This document shows, piece by piece, positions 18,191-27,871 of a stretch of DNA of 46,541 bases (position 1 is the stretch's first letter; every line of letters starts with the position of its first letter). The stretch covers positions 1 to 46,541 of the forward strand of contig DASXVO010000036.1 of NCBI GenBank assembly GCA_036504215.1, read 5' to 3'. The position numbers were made by a program, and so were the translations under genes. A model generated the notes under the pieces. That model was not told the DNA's origin and did no database searches. It saw only the letters and a list, made by a program, of their open reading frames with translations. The stretch comes from Vicinamibacterales bacterium. Its GTDB lineage: Bacteria > Acidobacteriota > Vicinamibacteria > Vicinamibacterales > Fen-181.

Positions 18191-21100
18191 ATCGAGAACT
18201 GGCCCACCAGGTTCTGGAGTTGCCCAGCCATCTTGGCGAGGGCCTGTGCCGCCGTCTGAGTCTCGGCTGCGCTCTGCGCGGCCGACTGCGCGGCGTCGGC
18301 GACGCTCGACACGTTGCGCGCGATCTCGGCCGACCCGCGAGCCGCCTCGGTGATGTTGCGGCCGATCTCGTTGGTCGTCGCCGTCTGCTCCTCGACGGCT
18401 GACGCGATCGTGTTGGACACATCGTCGACCTGACGAATGATCCCGGCGATCTGGCCGATGGCCGCCACCGCGCCCTTGGTCTCGCCCTGGATCCCCTCGA
18501 TCTTTCGGCTGATGTCCTCGGTCGCCTGCGCCGTCTGCTTGGCCAACTCCTTCACCTCGTGCGCCACGACCGCGAAGCCCTTGCCGGCGTCCCCGGCGCG
18601 CGCGGCCTCGATGGTCGCGTTGAGTGCCAGAAGGTTCGTCTGTTCCGCGATCGACGTGATGACCTTGATGACGTTCCCAATCTCGGCGGACGACTCTCCC
18701 AGCTTCTGGACGGTGTCGTTGGTCGACTCGACGAACCGCACCGCATTCTTCGCCATTTCGGCCGCTTCGTTGGCGGACTTCGAAATCTCGCGGATCGACG
18801 CGAGCATCTCCTCGGAGCTGGTCGCGATGACGGTGAGGTTCTTCGACACCTGCTCGGTGGCGGCCGAGACGACGCCGGTTTGCGTGGCGGTCTCCTCGGC
18901 GTTGGCCGCCAGTTGCTGGCTGATCGCGGTGAGTTCCTCCGACGAGGTGCCCAGGCCCTCAGCGTTCTGACCGATGTCGCGCATTGAGCCGCGCAGGTCG
19001 CGGACCATCGTATTGATCGAGTCCTTCATCGCCGCGTGGTCGCCAGCGTACGTGCCTTCCACCTCCCGGCGGAGGTCCTGCTTGGCCACGCTCTCGAGCA
19101 CCTTCGCCGCCTCCGCGATCGGCGTCGTGATGGCGTCGAGCGTCGCGTTGAAGCCGGCGATCACCTTCCGGTACTCGCCCTGGTGCTTCGTCGCGTCGGC
19201 GCGGGTCGCCATCCGGCCCTCGACGGCGGCCTGCGACAGCGTCCCGACATCGGCGACGAGCGCCTGGACGTTGGTCCGGATGGCGTTCATCCCGTTCGTG
19301 AGGATGATCTGTTTCCCCGGGAGGGGGCGCATCTCGCGGGCGAGATTGCCCGCGGCATACTCGTTCATGATCCCGATGGCCTCGACGACCGGGACCGATA
19401 TGGCGTCGAGAGCCTCGTTGATGCCTTTCGCTAGGCGCGCGTACGCGCCGGCCAGCGAGCCGACGTCGCAGCGGCTCTCGACGTCGCCGGCCTTCTGCTC
19501 GCCGATCACCGCTTCCAGGGCGGAGGAGAGGCGGGTGAGGTTGTCGATGCAGGCATTCAGATTGTTCTTGATCTCGTTGAAGTCGCCTTGGTAGATGTCG
19601 GTGATCTTCGGCGGGATGTCGCCCTTCGAGATGCGATCCACGTACTCCGCGGCCACGTTCAGCGGCCCAATGACCGCATCCAGCGTCGCGTTGACGCCCG
19701 CAATGACCGCCCGGTAGTCGCCCTGGTGCCTGGAGGCATCGGCCCGAACGGCGAGGCGGCCCTCGACCGCCGCCTTGGACAGTGTTCCGGTGTCCACGAC
19801 CAACGCTTGGATGCCTTCCATCATCGCGATGAAGGCCGGGATCAGCTCGTCGTTCTCCGAGCGGCGCCCGATCGGCTTGTACTTCGCGAGGTCGCTGAGG
19901 TCGCCGGCCGCGATGTGCAGCGCCACGCCCTGAAGGGCGAGCAGCCGTTCGCGCACCTCATCTACCGCGCGGCAGACCTCGGCGAAGATCCCCTGGTACT
20001 GCCCGGACGCGGCCAGGCGGTAGTCGTTGACAGCCATCCGCTGCAGGACGGCGTTCGCCTCGACGAGGCCGCCCAGGCCGTCGATGCACTGGTTGAGGTT
20101 GTTCTTGAGCTCGTTGAAGTCTCCCGCGTAGGCGTCCGTGATCTTCGGTGGGATGTCGCCCTTGGAGATGCGATCGACGTACTCGGCGGCCACGTTGAGC
20201 GGGCCGATCACCGCATCGAGCGTCGCATTGACGCCGGAGACGATCCTGCGGAAATCGCCGTCGTGCTTCGCGGCGTCCGCGCGGGTTGCCAGCCTGCCTT
20301 CGACCGCGGCTTTCGCGAGGGTCCCTGTGTCCTCGATGAGCGCGTTCACCGCGTCGATGCACGTGTTCAGGTTGTTCTTGATCTCGTTGAAGTCGCCCTT
20401 GTAGGGGTCGGTGATTTTCGGCGGGATGTCGCCCTTCGAGATCCGATCCACGTATTCCGCCGCGACGTTCAGGGGACCGATGACGGCGTCGAGCGTGGCA
20501 TTGACGCCCTGCACGATTGTGCCGTAACCGCCGGCGAACGCCGACGCGTCGCCCCGCTCGTCGAGCCGCCCCTCGCGCGCGGCCGCAGCCAGCCGGCCCG
20601 TCTCGGCCGCCATCCGCTGCAGCACTGCGACGGCGCGCGCGAAGTTCTGCGACAACACGTCGCGGTCCGACCTGGGCTCGATCGCGATCCCCAGGTCCCC
20701 CCGGCTGAGCGCGTCGGCCGCGGCCGCGATGCCCTTGATGTAGTCGATCGTCCCCCGGAAGGCGTCTGCGAGCCTTCCGACCTCGTCGCCGGACCGGTAC
20801 TCCACCACGTGGTCGACATCGCCGGCGGCCATCCGGTTGGCTACGTCCGTCATACGAGTGAGCGGGCGGATGGTCAGAAGCGTGATGTACGCGAGCAGGC
20901 CGCACGCTCCCAGAACCCAGACGCACGCGATCCCGCTGATCCACAGTTGCCGCCGAGACATACCGGCGACCGCCGACAGTTCTGCGTGCATCTCCGCCAC
21001 GAGACGCTGGGTGAGGCTCCCAAGCGCCTTCTTGATATCCGCTCCCTGTTTGCCGACCCGGAGCGCCTCGTCCGTGCGGCTGGTCTTCCCGCCGGCCATC

Positions 21101-21507
21101 TCGGTGTAGACGGACGAGGCGCTGGACGTGTAGGCCGAGTGCTCTCGCAACGCGTCCCCGGCGGCGACCCGCGCCGCCTCCGGCACGCGTTCGTCCCTGC
21201 GGACTTGCTCGAGCGCGGCCGCCACCAGCGCGGCCTTTTCTCCCCCGGCCTTCACCGACGCCGGATCGCCCGTCGTCACACCGGTCTCGTAGTCGGTCAA
21301 CTGCTGCTCGAAGGCAGACAGCGCGGCCTGGCCGCCCTGCGCTGCAGGGAACAGCGCGGCGGACATGTCCTCTAGTCGGTTCTGTGACGAACGGCCGCTT
21401 GCGACGACGAACGCCATCGCCACGGCGTAGCCGAGCGCGAGCGCCACGACGAGCGTGACGATCTTCCGGCCCAGACTGAACGACTGCCATTGTGACTTCA
21501 GGTTCAT
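18187..21507 (-). CDS. Poly-HAMP methyl-accepting chemotaxis protein, 1106 residues
   Basis: TM1 is at about residues 14-34 and TM2 at about 188-210, with a helical periplasmic sensor between them (four-helix-bundle-like, Ala-rich). A canonical HAMP follows TM2 ([21 protein letters not shown]), then a long array of divergent HAMP-like units in which the segment [20 protein letters not shown]-type recurs three times, and two related units with GFNATLDAI and AGNLAREM. The C-terminal signalling domain has the standard hairpin [18 protein letters not shown] then [17 protein letters not shown]. There is no CheR-docking pentapeptide. Such arrays of HAMP units are thought to relay and shape signals. 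It is the third gene of an apparent operon, after a periplasmic PBP-like protein and a porin, so those probably supply or present its ligand. Confidence 0.93.
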   Translation of the reverse strand: MNLKSQWQSFSLGRKIVTLVVALALGYAVAMAFVVASGRSSQNRLEDMSAALFPAAQGGQAALSAFEQQLTDYETGVTTGDPASVKAGGEKAALVAAALEQVRRDERVPEAARVAAGDALREHSAYTSSASSVYTEMAGGKTSRTDEALRVGKQGADIKKALGSLTQRLVAEMHAELSAVAGMSRRQLWISGIACVWVLGACGLLAYITLLTIRPLTRMTDVANRMAAGDVDHVVEYRSGDEVGRLADAFRGTIDYIKGIAAAADALSRGDLGIAIEPRSDRDVLSQNFARAVAVLQRMAAETGRLAAAAREGRLDERGDASAFAGGYGTIVQGVNATLDAVIGPLNVAAEYVDRISKGDIPPKITDPYKGDFNEIKNNLNTCIDAVNALIEDTGTLAKAAVEGRLATRADAAKHDGDFRRIVSGVNATLDAVIGPLNVAAEYVDRISKGDIPPKITDAYAGDFNELKNNLNQCIDGLGGLVEANAVLQRMAVNDYRLAASGQYQGIFAEVCRAVDEVRERLLALQGVALHIAAGDLSDLAKYKPIGRRSENDELIPAFIAMMEGIQALVVDTGTLSKAAVEGRLAVRADASRHQGDYRAVIAGVNATLDAVIGPLNVAAEYVDRISKGDIPPKITDIYQGDFNEIKNNLNACIDNLTRLSSALEAVIGEQKAGDVESRCDVGSLAGAYARLAKGINEALDAISVPVVEAIGIMNEYAAGNLAREMRPLPGKQIILTNGMNAIRTNVQALVADVGTLSQAAVEGRMATRADATKHQGEYRKVIAGFNATLDAITTPIAEAAKVLESVAKQDLRREVEGTYAGDHAAMKDSINTMVRDLRGSMRDIGQNAEGLGTSSEELTAISQQLAANAEETATQTGVVSAATEQVSKNLTVIATSSEEMLASIREISKSANEAAEMAKNAVRFVESTNDTVQKLGESSAEIGNVIKVITSIAEQTNLLALNATIEAARAGDAGKGFAVVAHEVKELAKQTAQATEDISRKIEGIQGETKGAVAAIGQIAGIIRQVDDVSNTIASAVEEQTATTNEIGRNITEAARGSAEIARNVSSVADAAQSAAQSAAETQTAAQALAKMAGQLQNLVGQFSM
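19562..20508 (-). repeat. Three tandem-spaced copies of a 137-bp HAMP-unit repeat in the first transducer gene
   Basis: Copies at 19562-19700, 20101-20237 and 20372-20508 encode FNEIKNNLN-adjacent sequence plus the [10 protein letters not shown] and [11 protein letters not shown] units read on the minus strand. They differ by only a few bases, many of them silent. They are protein-coding repeats, not mobile DNA, but are long and similar enough to recombine with each other and with the three copies in the paralogous gene 5,820 bp away. Confidence 0.85.
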
Positions 21508-21563
21508 GGCTTCACCCCGCCGCCCCGAATCCGCGCAACAGGAACAGGTGCAATCACGCCAGA

Positions 21564-22742
21564 TCAGAAGGAGAACGTCGTCTTGAGTGCCAGCACATAC
21601 GAGTGCTCGGCCAGCGCATTCGTTCCCGTGGGGATCATCAGCGCGGTGCCGTGGATCTTGTGCAGCTCGGCCTTGACCAGCCAGTACTTGTTGATGTCGA
21701 CGCGAACCGCTGCGGCCAGGTCCTTGCGGAATCTGGCCACATCGCTCTTGTCGAAGCGATTGAGGTAGTAGTCCTCGTAGTAGGCACCCACCTCAGCGAT
21801 ATCGTTCAGGCGGTAGGTGCTGCTGACGTAGTACGACTCGTCGTCCTGATTCCGCGGGATGACGCCGCCCACGGTCGCTCTGACTTCCTGACGCCGGAAC
21901 TCCGCCGCCAGCACGAGGTTGCGGAACGCGTACTCGCAGGACACGTAGCTCCGGGTCAGCTTCGTGAAGTCCACCGGCAACGCAATGCCCGGGGGCAGGC
22001 CGATCCCCGGCGCCAGGGCTGTGGTCGTTACCTCGACGGTGAACGCCGTCTGGAACCGGGTCACGGCCAGACGCAGACCCTCGATCGGAGTCTGCCACTC
22101 GGCGTTCGCGACATAGGTCGTACCGCCATGAGCGTCGGTCACTTTGACGGGCAGCGCCATCTGGATGCTCTTCGCCACTCCGCCGTCCGCCACCATCGCG
22201 AGCGCGCCCATGTGCAGCTGGTACCCCAGCCGCCCGGCCTGCTTCATCGGGATCGTGCCGTAACCAGCCATCCCGGTCTGGGCGATCGTGCTCTCGCGCG
22301 CGCCATCGTCGTAGGTGCCCTGCGGCAGAAAGATGAAGGTGCGCAACGAGTCGTTGTCGCGGCTCTCGTTGTAGAGGCCGAGCGGCATCTTCACCTTGCC
22401 GAAGCGGATTCCCGTCCAGTCCCTGAGTCGGTAGTCGCCGAGCGCCCAGTCAATGGTCGGCGTGTCCTTCCCGACATCCCCTCGCGCCTGGGCGAACAGC
22501 TGCATGCCGATACGGAGCCGCGCCGTCACCTGCTTCTGGACGTTGAAGCCGAACTCGTTGAAGTTGAAGGTGCCGTCGCCGGTGCCCTTCATCACGTCGT
22601 TGCTGCTCGTGCTCTTCGCGTAGCCTTGGGACACGAACACGTGGACCTGCACGTCGTCGCCCTGCGCGAGCGATGCCGAGGGCAGGGCCGCCAGAAGGAC
22701 AGCGGCGAGAATCGGTGTCAGTCGTCTGGTTCTGGTGTTCAT
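21564..22742 (-). CDS. Outer-membrane porin-like beta-barrel (anion/phosphate-porin style)
   Basis: A 392-residue precursor with signal peptide ([20 protein letters not shown], cleavage after SLA near residue 26). The mature protein has alternating strands typical of a 16-strand porin: [43 protein letters not shown] (the RxGKxxxPxG segment seen in OprO/OprP-type and related porins), [12 protein letters not shown], and a final strand [11 protein letters not shown] ending in Phe. It starts ten bases after the PBP-like gene with a GGGAGA site and precedes the transducer by 56 bases. It probably lets the compound sensed by the neighbouring transducer into the periplasm; the substrate is unknown. 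Confidence 0.83.
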   Translation of the reverse strand: MNTRTRRLTPILAAVLLAALPSASLAQGDDVQVHVFVSQGYAKSTSSNDVMKGTGDGTFNFNEFGFNVQKQVTARLRIGMQLFAQARGDVGKDTPTIDWALGDYRLRDWTGIRFGKVKMPLGLYNESRDNDSLRTFIFLPQGTYDDGARESTIAQTGMAGYGTIPMKQAGRLGYQLHMGALAMVADGGVAKSIQMALPVKVTDAHGGTTYVANAEWQTPIEGLRLAVTRFQTAFTVEVTTTALAPGIGLPPGIALPVDFTKLTRSYVSCEYAFRNLVLAAEFRRQEVRATVGGVIPRNQDDESYYVSSTYRLNDIAEVGAYYEDYYLNRFDKSDVARFRKDLAAAVRVDINKYWLVKAELHKIHGTALMIPTGTNALAEHSYVLALKTTFSF

Positions 22743-22752
22743 CGTCGTCTCC

Positions 22753-23208
22753 CTACTCGACCTTCATGGTCTTCGCCGACCCGGCCGCGGTTCCTGCCGG
22801 GACGTAGCCAATGGCGCCCGGCTCCTTCGCCACATACGCGGCGAGCGCCGCGGGATCGGCGAACGACTTCGGTGCCCCCGCCTTGCCAGTGAATACGAGC
22901 TTCTTCCAGTAGCTGTCGAACTGCGCCGGCGTCTTGCCGAGGACCTCCTGCAGGAACGCCTTGTGCGCCGCGCCGTCCTCGAGGACGACGATCTTCACCG
23001 CCGTCCCATTGCTCCACGTCGTCTTGTCGCCGAGGAACATGGCCTTGAGGTCGGTGCTGCTCACCGCCGCGCCGGGCGCGCTGCCGTTGGCGATCACCAC
23101 GTACTCCGCGGCCCACGTCGGGGACGAGACCAGCACGGCCGCCGCTGCCAGCACGGCGAGCGCAACGAGGCGCTTCGGGGTCGGTTTCCGCATCACTTGT
23201 CGAACCAT
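22753..23208 (-). CDS. Short PstS-like periplasmic binding-domain protein
   Basis: A 151-residue precursor with a signal peptide (basic start, hydrophobic VALAVLAAAAVLVSS, cleavage after WA near residue 33). The mature part shows the short PBP-like domain pattern of small phosphate-binding-protein relatives: VVIANGSAPGAAVSSTDLKA, MFLGDKTTWSNGTAVKIVVL, FLQEVLGKTPAQFDSYWKK, VAKEPGAIGYVPAG. Full PstS has about 320 residues, so this is one lobe only and cannot clamp ligand alone. I chose the ATG after AAAGGAGC rather than the ORF's first ATG 15 codons upstream. It is the first gene of the PBP-porin-transducer-receiver set with no ABC permease nearby, so a sensory or scaffolding role is likelier than transport. 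Confidence 0.8.
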   Translation of the reverse strand: MVRQVMRKPTPKRLVALAVLAAAAVLVSSPTWAAEYVVIANGSAPGAAVSSTDLKAMFLGDKTTWSNGTAVKIVVLEDGAAHKAFLQEVLGKTPAQFDSYWKKLVFTGKAGAPKSFADPAALAAYVAKEPGAIGYVPAGTAAGSAKTMKVE

Positions 23209-23221
23209 CGGTTGCTCCTTT

Positions 23222-23760
23222 CGGTTCGGCCGCCGAACGCCGATTCGCCGCACGCGCGGACGCCCGCGTGGCGAACGTCACTTCGACTCCAGCCAGGGAA
23301 TCGACCCGGCAGTTCGGTCCGGAGAGGGACGAAAATCTTGAGGCGGACTGGGAGATCCTTGAGCCTGGCGTCGTGGCTTCAGGGTTGCTCGCGGCGGCCT
23401 GACACGCCGAGGTGGGGTGCGGTTCGGATCGCGGCTAGAGCCTGGTGAGGCCCTCACGGATGGCGTACTTGGTCAACTCCGCGACACTGAGGCGCCAGGT
23501 TCTCCTCCGACCGATTGCCGCTTCAACAAGTAGCCGCGCACGCCCAGCCGCCGCGCCCTGTGGACCAGGTGCGGGTCGGCCTCCGCGGACAGCACGATGG
23601 TCCGCGCGCCGGGGAAGCGCTCCGAAGGCGGCGGATGAATGCCAGGCCGCCGTCCGGCGTGCGGAGGTCGCCGAGGGCCAGGTCTGGCGCCGCCGACTTC
23701 GCCCGGTCAAGCGCCGAGAGCCCGTCGGCGGCTTCGGCCACGATCTGGCTGCATCTTCCT
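23222..23760. repeat. Segmental duplication, degenerate copy (matches 30092-30870)
   Basis: The sequence from the upstream region of the PBP-like gene (CCGCCGAACGCCG at the left edge) through GACACGCCGAGGTGG and into a broken regulator gene matches the region upstream of cheA and its intact NarL-type regulator. Identity is high in the spacer (for example GAGATCCTTGAGCCTGG and GGCGTACTTGGTCAACTCCG in both). Identity then becomes interrupted by deletions. So the intergenic region and regulator were duplicated together and this copy decayed. Confidence 0.85.
23435..23760 (-). pseudogene. Decayed duplicate of the NarL-type regulator
   Basis: Fragments in different frames match the intact regulator at 30302-30940. 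VAEAADGLSALDRAKSAAPD then LALGDLRTPDGGLAFIRRL is a receiver piece in which the D-L-R-M-P motif has become D-L-R-T-P. A frame change is followed by remnants of GARTIVLSAEADPHLVH and LGVRGYLLKR. The DNA encoding most of the HTH is missing, and the C-terminal end LSVAELTKYAIREGLTRL survives. No start codon with ribosome site is left. Confidence 0.85.
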
Positions 23761-23963
23761 CGCCTCCGGACCGTGCCGAGTCAGACGGTGGTCGCGCGAG
23801 CGAGGGCAGAACGGCCTCGTGGACCTCGTGCGGTTTGGGGAACGAGGGCGGCGCTGACACGCGGATGGCGTCGAGGGGGGTGCGCTGCCGGGACCCGCCT
23901 GCACGAGTCCCGGCGCCATGGCACGGAGCCGACGGCGCTATCCGCGCCCGACTTCGCTGGAAA

Positions 23964-23990
23964 GACCGCTCGTGTCACGCAAGAGCGGTC
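23964..23990 (-). terminator. Probable intrinsic terminator of the cheA-cheW-transducer operon
   Basis: An 8-bp perfect stem (GACCGCTC with GAGCGGTC) and 11-base loop lie 16 bases beyond the transducer's stop codon, and on the minus strand the stem is followed by TTTCC. The T-run is short but the position fits a terminator well. Confidence 0.55.
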
Positions 23991-24006
23991 GTCGGTACGC
24001 CGACCG

Positions 24007-27000
24007 TCACATCGAAATCTCTCCGACCAATGCCTGGAGTTGTCCCGCCATCCCGGCAACCGATTTCGCGGCCTTCTCGGTGTCCGCGGCGCCCTGTGCG
24101 CCCGATTGAGCCGCTTGGGCGACGCTCGCCACGTTACGCGCGATCTCGGCCGAGCCGCGTGCGGCTTCGGTGATGTTCCGCCCGATCTCGTTGGTCGTCG
24201 CCGTCTGTTCTTCGACGGCAGACGCGATCGTGTTCGACGCATCGTTGATCTGGCGAACGATCTCGCCAATCTGGCCGATCGCGCCGACCGCGCCCTTGGT
24301 CTCGCCCTGGATCCCCTCGATCTTGCGGCTGATGTCCTCGGTCGCCTGCGCGGTCTGCTTGGCAAGCTCCTTCACCTCGTTCGCCACCACCGCAAAGCCC
24401 TTGCCCGCGTCCCCGGCGCGCGCTGCCTCGATGGTCGCGTTGAGCGCGAGGAGATTCGTCTGCTCCGCAATCGAGGTGATCACCTTGATGACGTTGCCGA
24501 TCTCCACCGACGACTCGCCAAGCTTCTGGACGGTCTCGTTCGTCGAGTCGACGAACTTCACCGCGTTTCTCGCCATTCCGGCCGCGTCGTTGGCTGACTT
24601 GGCGATCTCGCGGATCGAGGCGAGCATCTCCTCTGAACTGGTGGCGACCACCGTGAGGTTCTTCGACACCTGCTCGGAGGCCGCAGAGACGACATTGGTC
24701 TGAGTGGCGGTCTCCTCCGCGTTGGCCGCCATTTGCTGGCTGATCGCCGTGAGCTCTTCCGATGATGTGCCGAGCGCGTGGGCGTTCTGACCGATTCCCT
24801 GCATCGAGGTGCGCAGGTCCCGTACCATGGTGTTGATCGAGTCCTTGATCGCCGCGAGGTCACCCGCGTACGTCCCTTGCACTTCCGTGCGAAGGTCCTG
24901 CTTGGCGACCCGTTCCAGCACCTTCGCGGCTTCCGCGATCGGCGTCGCGATGGCGTCGAGCGTCGCGTTGAACCCTGCGATCACCTTCTGGTAGTCGCCC
25001 TCGTGTTTCGTGGCGTCTGCGCGGACGGCGAGCCTCCCCTCCGCTCCAGCCCGTGCCAGCTGCTCTCCGTCGGCGATCAGGGCCAGGAGGTTCGTGCGGA
25101 GCCGGTCCATCATCTCGTTCGCCACCACCTGCTTGCCCGGCAGCTTCTTCAAGACCGGTGTGAAGTCCCCGGCGGCATAGGCCCTCAGGATGTTCAGGAT
25201 CGTCAGGATGTTGCCGACGTGCAGTTGCACCGCTTCATTGACGCCCGCCATCATCTGCCTGTAGGCGCCGGAGAACTGGTCCACCGGCACCACCGCCTCG
25301 ATGTCTCCCGCCTTCTGGGCGTTGTGCAGCTCGCCCATCCGGCTGAGCATGGCGGTGAGTGTCTCCGTGAGCCCGTTCAGGTTGTTCTTGATCTCGTTGA
25401 AGTCGCCCGCGTAGCTCTCGGTGATCTTGGGCGGAATATCGCCCTTCGAGATCCGATCCACGTACTCCGCGGCCACGTTCAGTGGCCCAATGACCGCATC
25501 CAGCGTCGCGTTGACGCCCGCGATGACCGTCCGGTAGTCGCCCTGGTGCCTGGAGGCATCGGCCCGAACCGCGAGGCGGCCTTCGACCGCCGCCTTGGAT
25601 AGCGTCTGCGTGTCCACGACCAGCGCCTGGATGGCCTCCATCATCGCGATGAAGGCCGGGATCAGCTCGTCGTTCTCCGAGCGGCGCCCGATCGGCTTGT
25701 ACTTCGCGAGGTCGCAGAGGTCGCCGGCCGCGATGTGCAGCGCCACGCCCTGAAGGGCGAGCAGCCGTTCGCGCACCTCATTTACCGCGCGGCAGACCTC
25801 GGCGAAGATCCCCCGGTACTGCCCGGACGCCGCCACGCGGTAGTCGTTCGCCGCCACGTGCTGCAGGACGGCGTTCGCCTCGACGAGGCCGCCCAGGCCG
25901 TCGATACACTGGTTGAGGTTGTTCTTGATTTCGTTGAAGTCTCCCGCGTAGGCGTCCGTGATCTTCGGCGGGATGTCGCCCTTCGAGATGCGGTCGACGT
26001 ACTCCGCCGCCACATTGAGCGGGCCAATGACCGCGTCCAGCGTGGCGTTGACCCCCTCCACGATCTTCCGGAAGTCACCGCCGTGCTTCGACGCGTCGGC
26101 ACGTGTTGCCAGCCTCCCCTCGACGGCCGCCTTCGACAGCGCCTTCGAGTCGGTTACGAGCGCGTTGATCGCGTCGATGCAGACGTTCAAGTTGTTCTTG
26201 ATCTCGTTGAAGTCACCCGCGTAGGCATCGGAGATCTTCGGCGGGATGTCGCCCTTGGAGATCCGATCGACGTACTCGGCGGCGACGTTCAGCGGCCCGA
26301 TCACCGCGTCCAGCGTGTCGTTCACGCCCTTTACGATGTCGTGGTAGCCGCCCTGGAACTTCGCGGCGTTCCCGCGCGTGGCCAGCCTGCCCTCGACGGC
26401 CGCCCTCGCCAGCCCTCGGGTCTCGTCCGCCATCTCGCGCAGCGTCGTCGTCATCTCTCCGTAGGCCCTGGCGGCCTCCTTCAGCCGGCCAATCATGCCG
26501 TCGAACGCCTTCGCCAGTTGTCCGACCTCGTCACCGCGGTCGAGCCGGAGCTCCGTGGCAGTGACCGTCAGGCTGCGCCCGAGGTCGCCGCGCGCGAGGG
26601 CGTCGAGCTCCGCCGTCATCGTCCGCAGGTCGACGTCGCCGACCTGCTTGGCGAGAGCCACGACCTGGCCGACCGGCTTCGAGATCGACCGCGCCAGGAC
26701 GAAGCCCAGCGCGAGCGCCGCGAGGACCCCGACGCCGATCAGGATCGCCATCGTCCGCGTCGCCGCATCGGCGGTGGCCCTGTTGTTGTCGGAGATCCTC
26801 TTCGCCACCTGGATGTTGTAGCTCGTCAGAGTGTCGAAGGCATCCTGGGTCTGCCGGACCGTCGCCGCGCCCTCGTTGCGGAGCAGGGCAACCGCCTCGG
26901 CCTTCTTGTTCTGGGCCGACAGCGCGTTCAAGCGGTCCGCCAGGTTCATGTATCCCGTCCAGGCGGCCTGCAGGGCCTGGAAGTTCTGCTTGTCCTGTTC

Positions 27001-27327
27001 GTCCAGGAACTGCTTCCCGTACTCGGCCAGCTGCTTCTTCACTGCGTCGTCGGCCGCCTTGCACGCCGTGACGTACGTGCGCACCTCGTTGGGATCGGTG
27101 GCGATCATGGCGTAGGGGATGTTGGCCCGAACCGTGCCGTAGGCCGATGTGGCCCGCACGAGGTCCTCCAACGGAATCGTCACGGTCTCGTACAGCGCGA
27201 CGTCGTCGGCTTCGATCGTCCTGATCTTCGTGACGCCGACGATGCCGACGACGCCGGCAATCGCGGCGATGACGACGAAGCCCGCCGTCAGCTTGGTCCC
27301 GATCTTGAAGTTGTTCAGTGCATTCAT
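24007..27327 (-). CDS. Second poly-HAMP methyl-accepting chemotaxis protein, 1106 residues
   Basis: TM1 is at about residues 10-30 and TM2 at about 190-212 ([20 protein letters not shown]). The periplasmic sensor between them is of the four-helix-bundle MCP type ([37 protein letters not shown]). A HAMP domain follows TM2 ([15 protein letters not shown]), then an array of divergent HAMP units with three KGDIPPKI copies and the classic signalling hairpin [15 protein letters not shown]. It has exactly the length of the paralogue at 18187-21507, and the two align at a constant offset of 5,820 bp, although the sensor regions differ. The start overlaps the cheW stop by four bases. Upstream in-frame sequence runs out of frame through cheW and cheA and is not part of the gene. 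Confidence 0.94.
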   Translation of the reverse strand: MNALNNFKIGTKLTAGFVVIAAIAGVVGIVGVTKIRTIEADDVALYETVTIPLEDLVRATSAYGTVRANIPYAMIATDPNEVRTYVTACKAADDAVKKQLAEYGKQFLDEQDKQNFQALQAAWTGYMNLADRLNALSAQNKKAEAVALLRNEGAATVRQTQDAFDTLTSYNIQVAKRISDNNRATADAATRTMAILIGVGVLAALALGFVLARSISKPVGQVVALAKQVGDVDLRTMTAELDALARGDLGRSLTVTATELRLDRGDEVGQLAKAFDGMIGRLKEAARAYGEMTTTLREMADETRGLARAAVEGRLATRGNAAKFQGGYHDIVKGVNDTLDAVIGPLNVAAEYVDRISKGDIPPKISDAYAGDFNEIKNNLNVCIDAINALVTDSKALSKAAVEGRLATRADASKHGGDFRKIVEGVNATLDAVIGPLNVAAEYVDRISKGDIPPKITDAYAGDFNEIKNNLNQCIDGLGGLVEANAVLQHVAANDYRVAASGQYRGIFAEVCRAVNEVRERLLALQGVALHIAAGDLCDLAKYKPIGRRSENDELIPAFIAMMEAIQALVVDTQTLSKAAVEGRLAVRADASRHQGDYRTVIAGVNATLDAVIGPLNVAAEYVDRISKGDIPPKITESYAGDFNEIKNNLNGLTETLTAMLSRMGELHNAQKAGDIEAVVPVDQFSGAYRQMMAGVNEAVQLHVGNILTILNILRAYAAGDFTPVLKKLPGKQVVANEMMDRLRTNLLALIADGEQLARAGAEGRLAVRADATKHEGDYQKVIAGFNATLDAIATPIAEAAKVLERVAKQDLRTEVQGTYAGDLAAIKDSINTMVRDLRTSMQGIGQNAHALGTSSEELTAISQQMAANAEETATQTNVVSAASEQVSKNLTVVATSSEEMLASIREIAKSANDAAGMARNAVKFVDSTNETVQKLGESSVEIGNVIKVITSIAEQTNLLALNATIEAARAGDAGKGFAVVANEVKELAKQTAQATEDISRKIEGIQGETKGAVGAIGQIGEIVRQINDASNTIASAVEEQTATTNEIGRNITEAARGSAEIARNVASVAQAAQSGAQGAADTEKAAKSVAGMAGQLQALVGEISM
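25382..26328 (-). repeat. Three copies of the 137-bp HAMP-unit repeat in the second transducer gene
   Basis: Copies at 25382-25518, 25918-26056 and 26191-26327 correspond one to one with those in the paralogous transducer. The stretch from about 25415 to 25860 differs from 19595-20040 by only a few bases per hundred, whereas the coding sequence on either side is clearly more diverged. Confidence 0.85.
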
Positions 27328-27869
27328 GCTTGCGCTCCGTGTCCTTCCGTGACTGTCACTCCACCGAGTCCTGCCTCGCGCGCACCCGTTCTGCCGGCTG
27401 CGACGCCGCGCTGGTCGAGCACCTGCGGCGCACCGACCGTGAGCAATAGATGGTTCTCGAGCTTGTAGACGCCGGTGGCCACAGCTCGAATGTCCTGTGA
27501 GAGGCTCTCCGGCACCGGCTCGTAGGCGGCGCCGTCCAGGTCGATCACGTCGCCGATCTCGTCCACGAGGAGGCTGACGGCCCCATCGTCGGCAAGGATG
27601 ACGACGTTCATCGGGACCTGGTTCGGCGGACGAACCTTCAGGCCAAGACGGCGGCGCATGTCGATCGCCGTCACGATCTGCCCGCGCAGGTTGATGAGGC
27701 CTACGATTGCGCCAGACGCCCGCGGCACGCGGGTCATGTCCTGGTAGTTGAGGACTTCCTGCACGCGCGACACTTCGACGCCGAACCACAGCCCATCCAC
27801 CACGAACGTCGCGAACTGCCCGCCGCGATCGGCAGTACCCGTGGCGCCCGCTACCTGGTCGCGCGCCAT
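27324..27869 (-). CDS. cheW: CheW-like coupling protein
   Basis: A 181-residue protein with a CheW/SH3-like domain: [41 protein letters not shown] then [13 protein letters not shown], and [14 protein letters not shown] followed by [13 protein letters not shown]. CheW links transducers to the CheA kinase. The ATG has a strong GAGAGGAG site and lies two bases after the cheA stop; its own stop overlaps the transducer start, so kinase, coupler and transducer form one tightly coupled unit. About 25 residues of low-complexity tail follow the domain. Confidence 0.92.
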   Translation of the reverse strand: MARDQVAGATGTADRGGQFATFVVDGLWFGVEVSRVQEVLNYQDMTRVPRASGAIVGLINLRGQIVTAIDMRRRLGLKVRPPNQVPMNVVILADDGAVSLLVDEIGDVIDLDGAAYEPVPESLSQDIRAVATGVYKLENHLLLTVGAPQVLDQRGVAAGRTGAREAGLGGVTVTEGHGAQA

Positions 27870-27871
27870 GA

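Noticed and set aside
19562-20508. CRISPR-like array suggested by regularly similar blocks
   Set aside because: The blocks are 137 bp, unevenly spaced and in frame within a transducer gene; they encode HAMP units.
19588-21375. 595-residue plus-strand frame opposite the first transducer (and similar ones at 25735-27468 and 28064-30085)
   Set aside because: All mirror repeated transducer or cheA codons in antisense; compositions are atypical and no ribosome sites are present.
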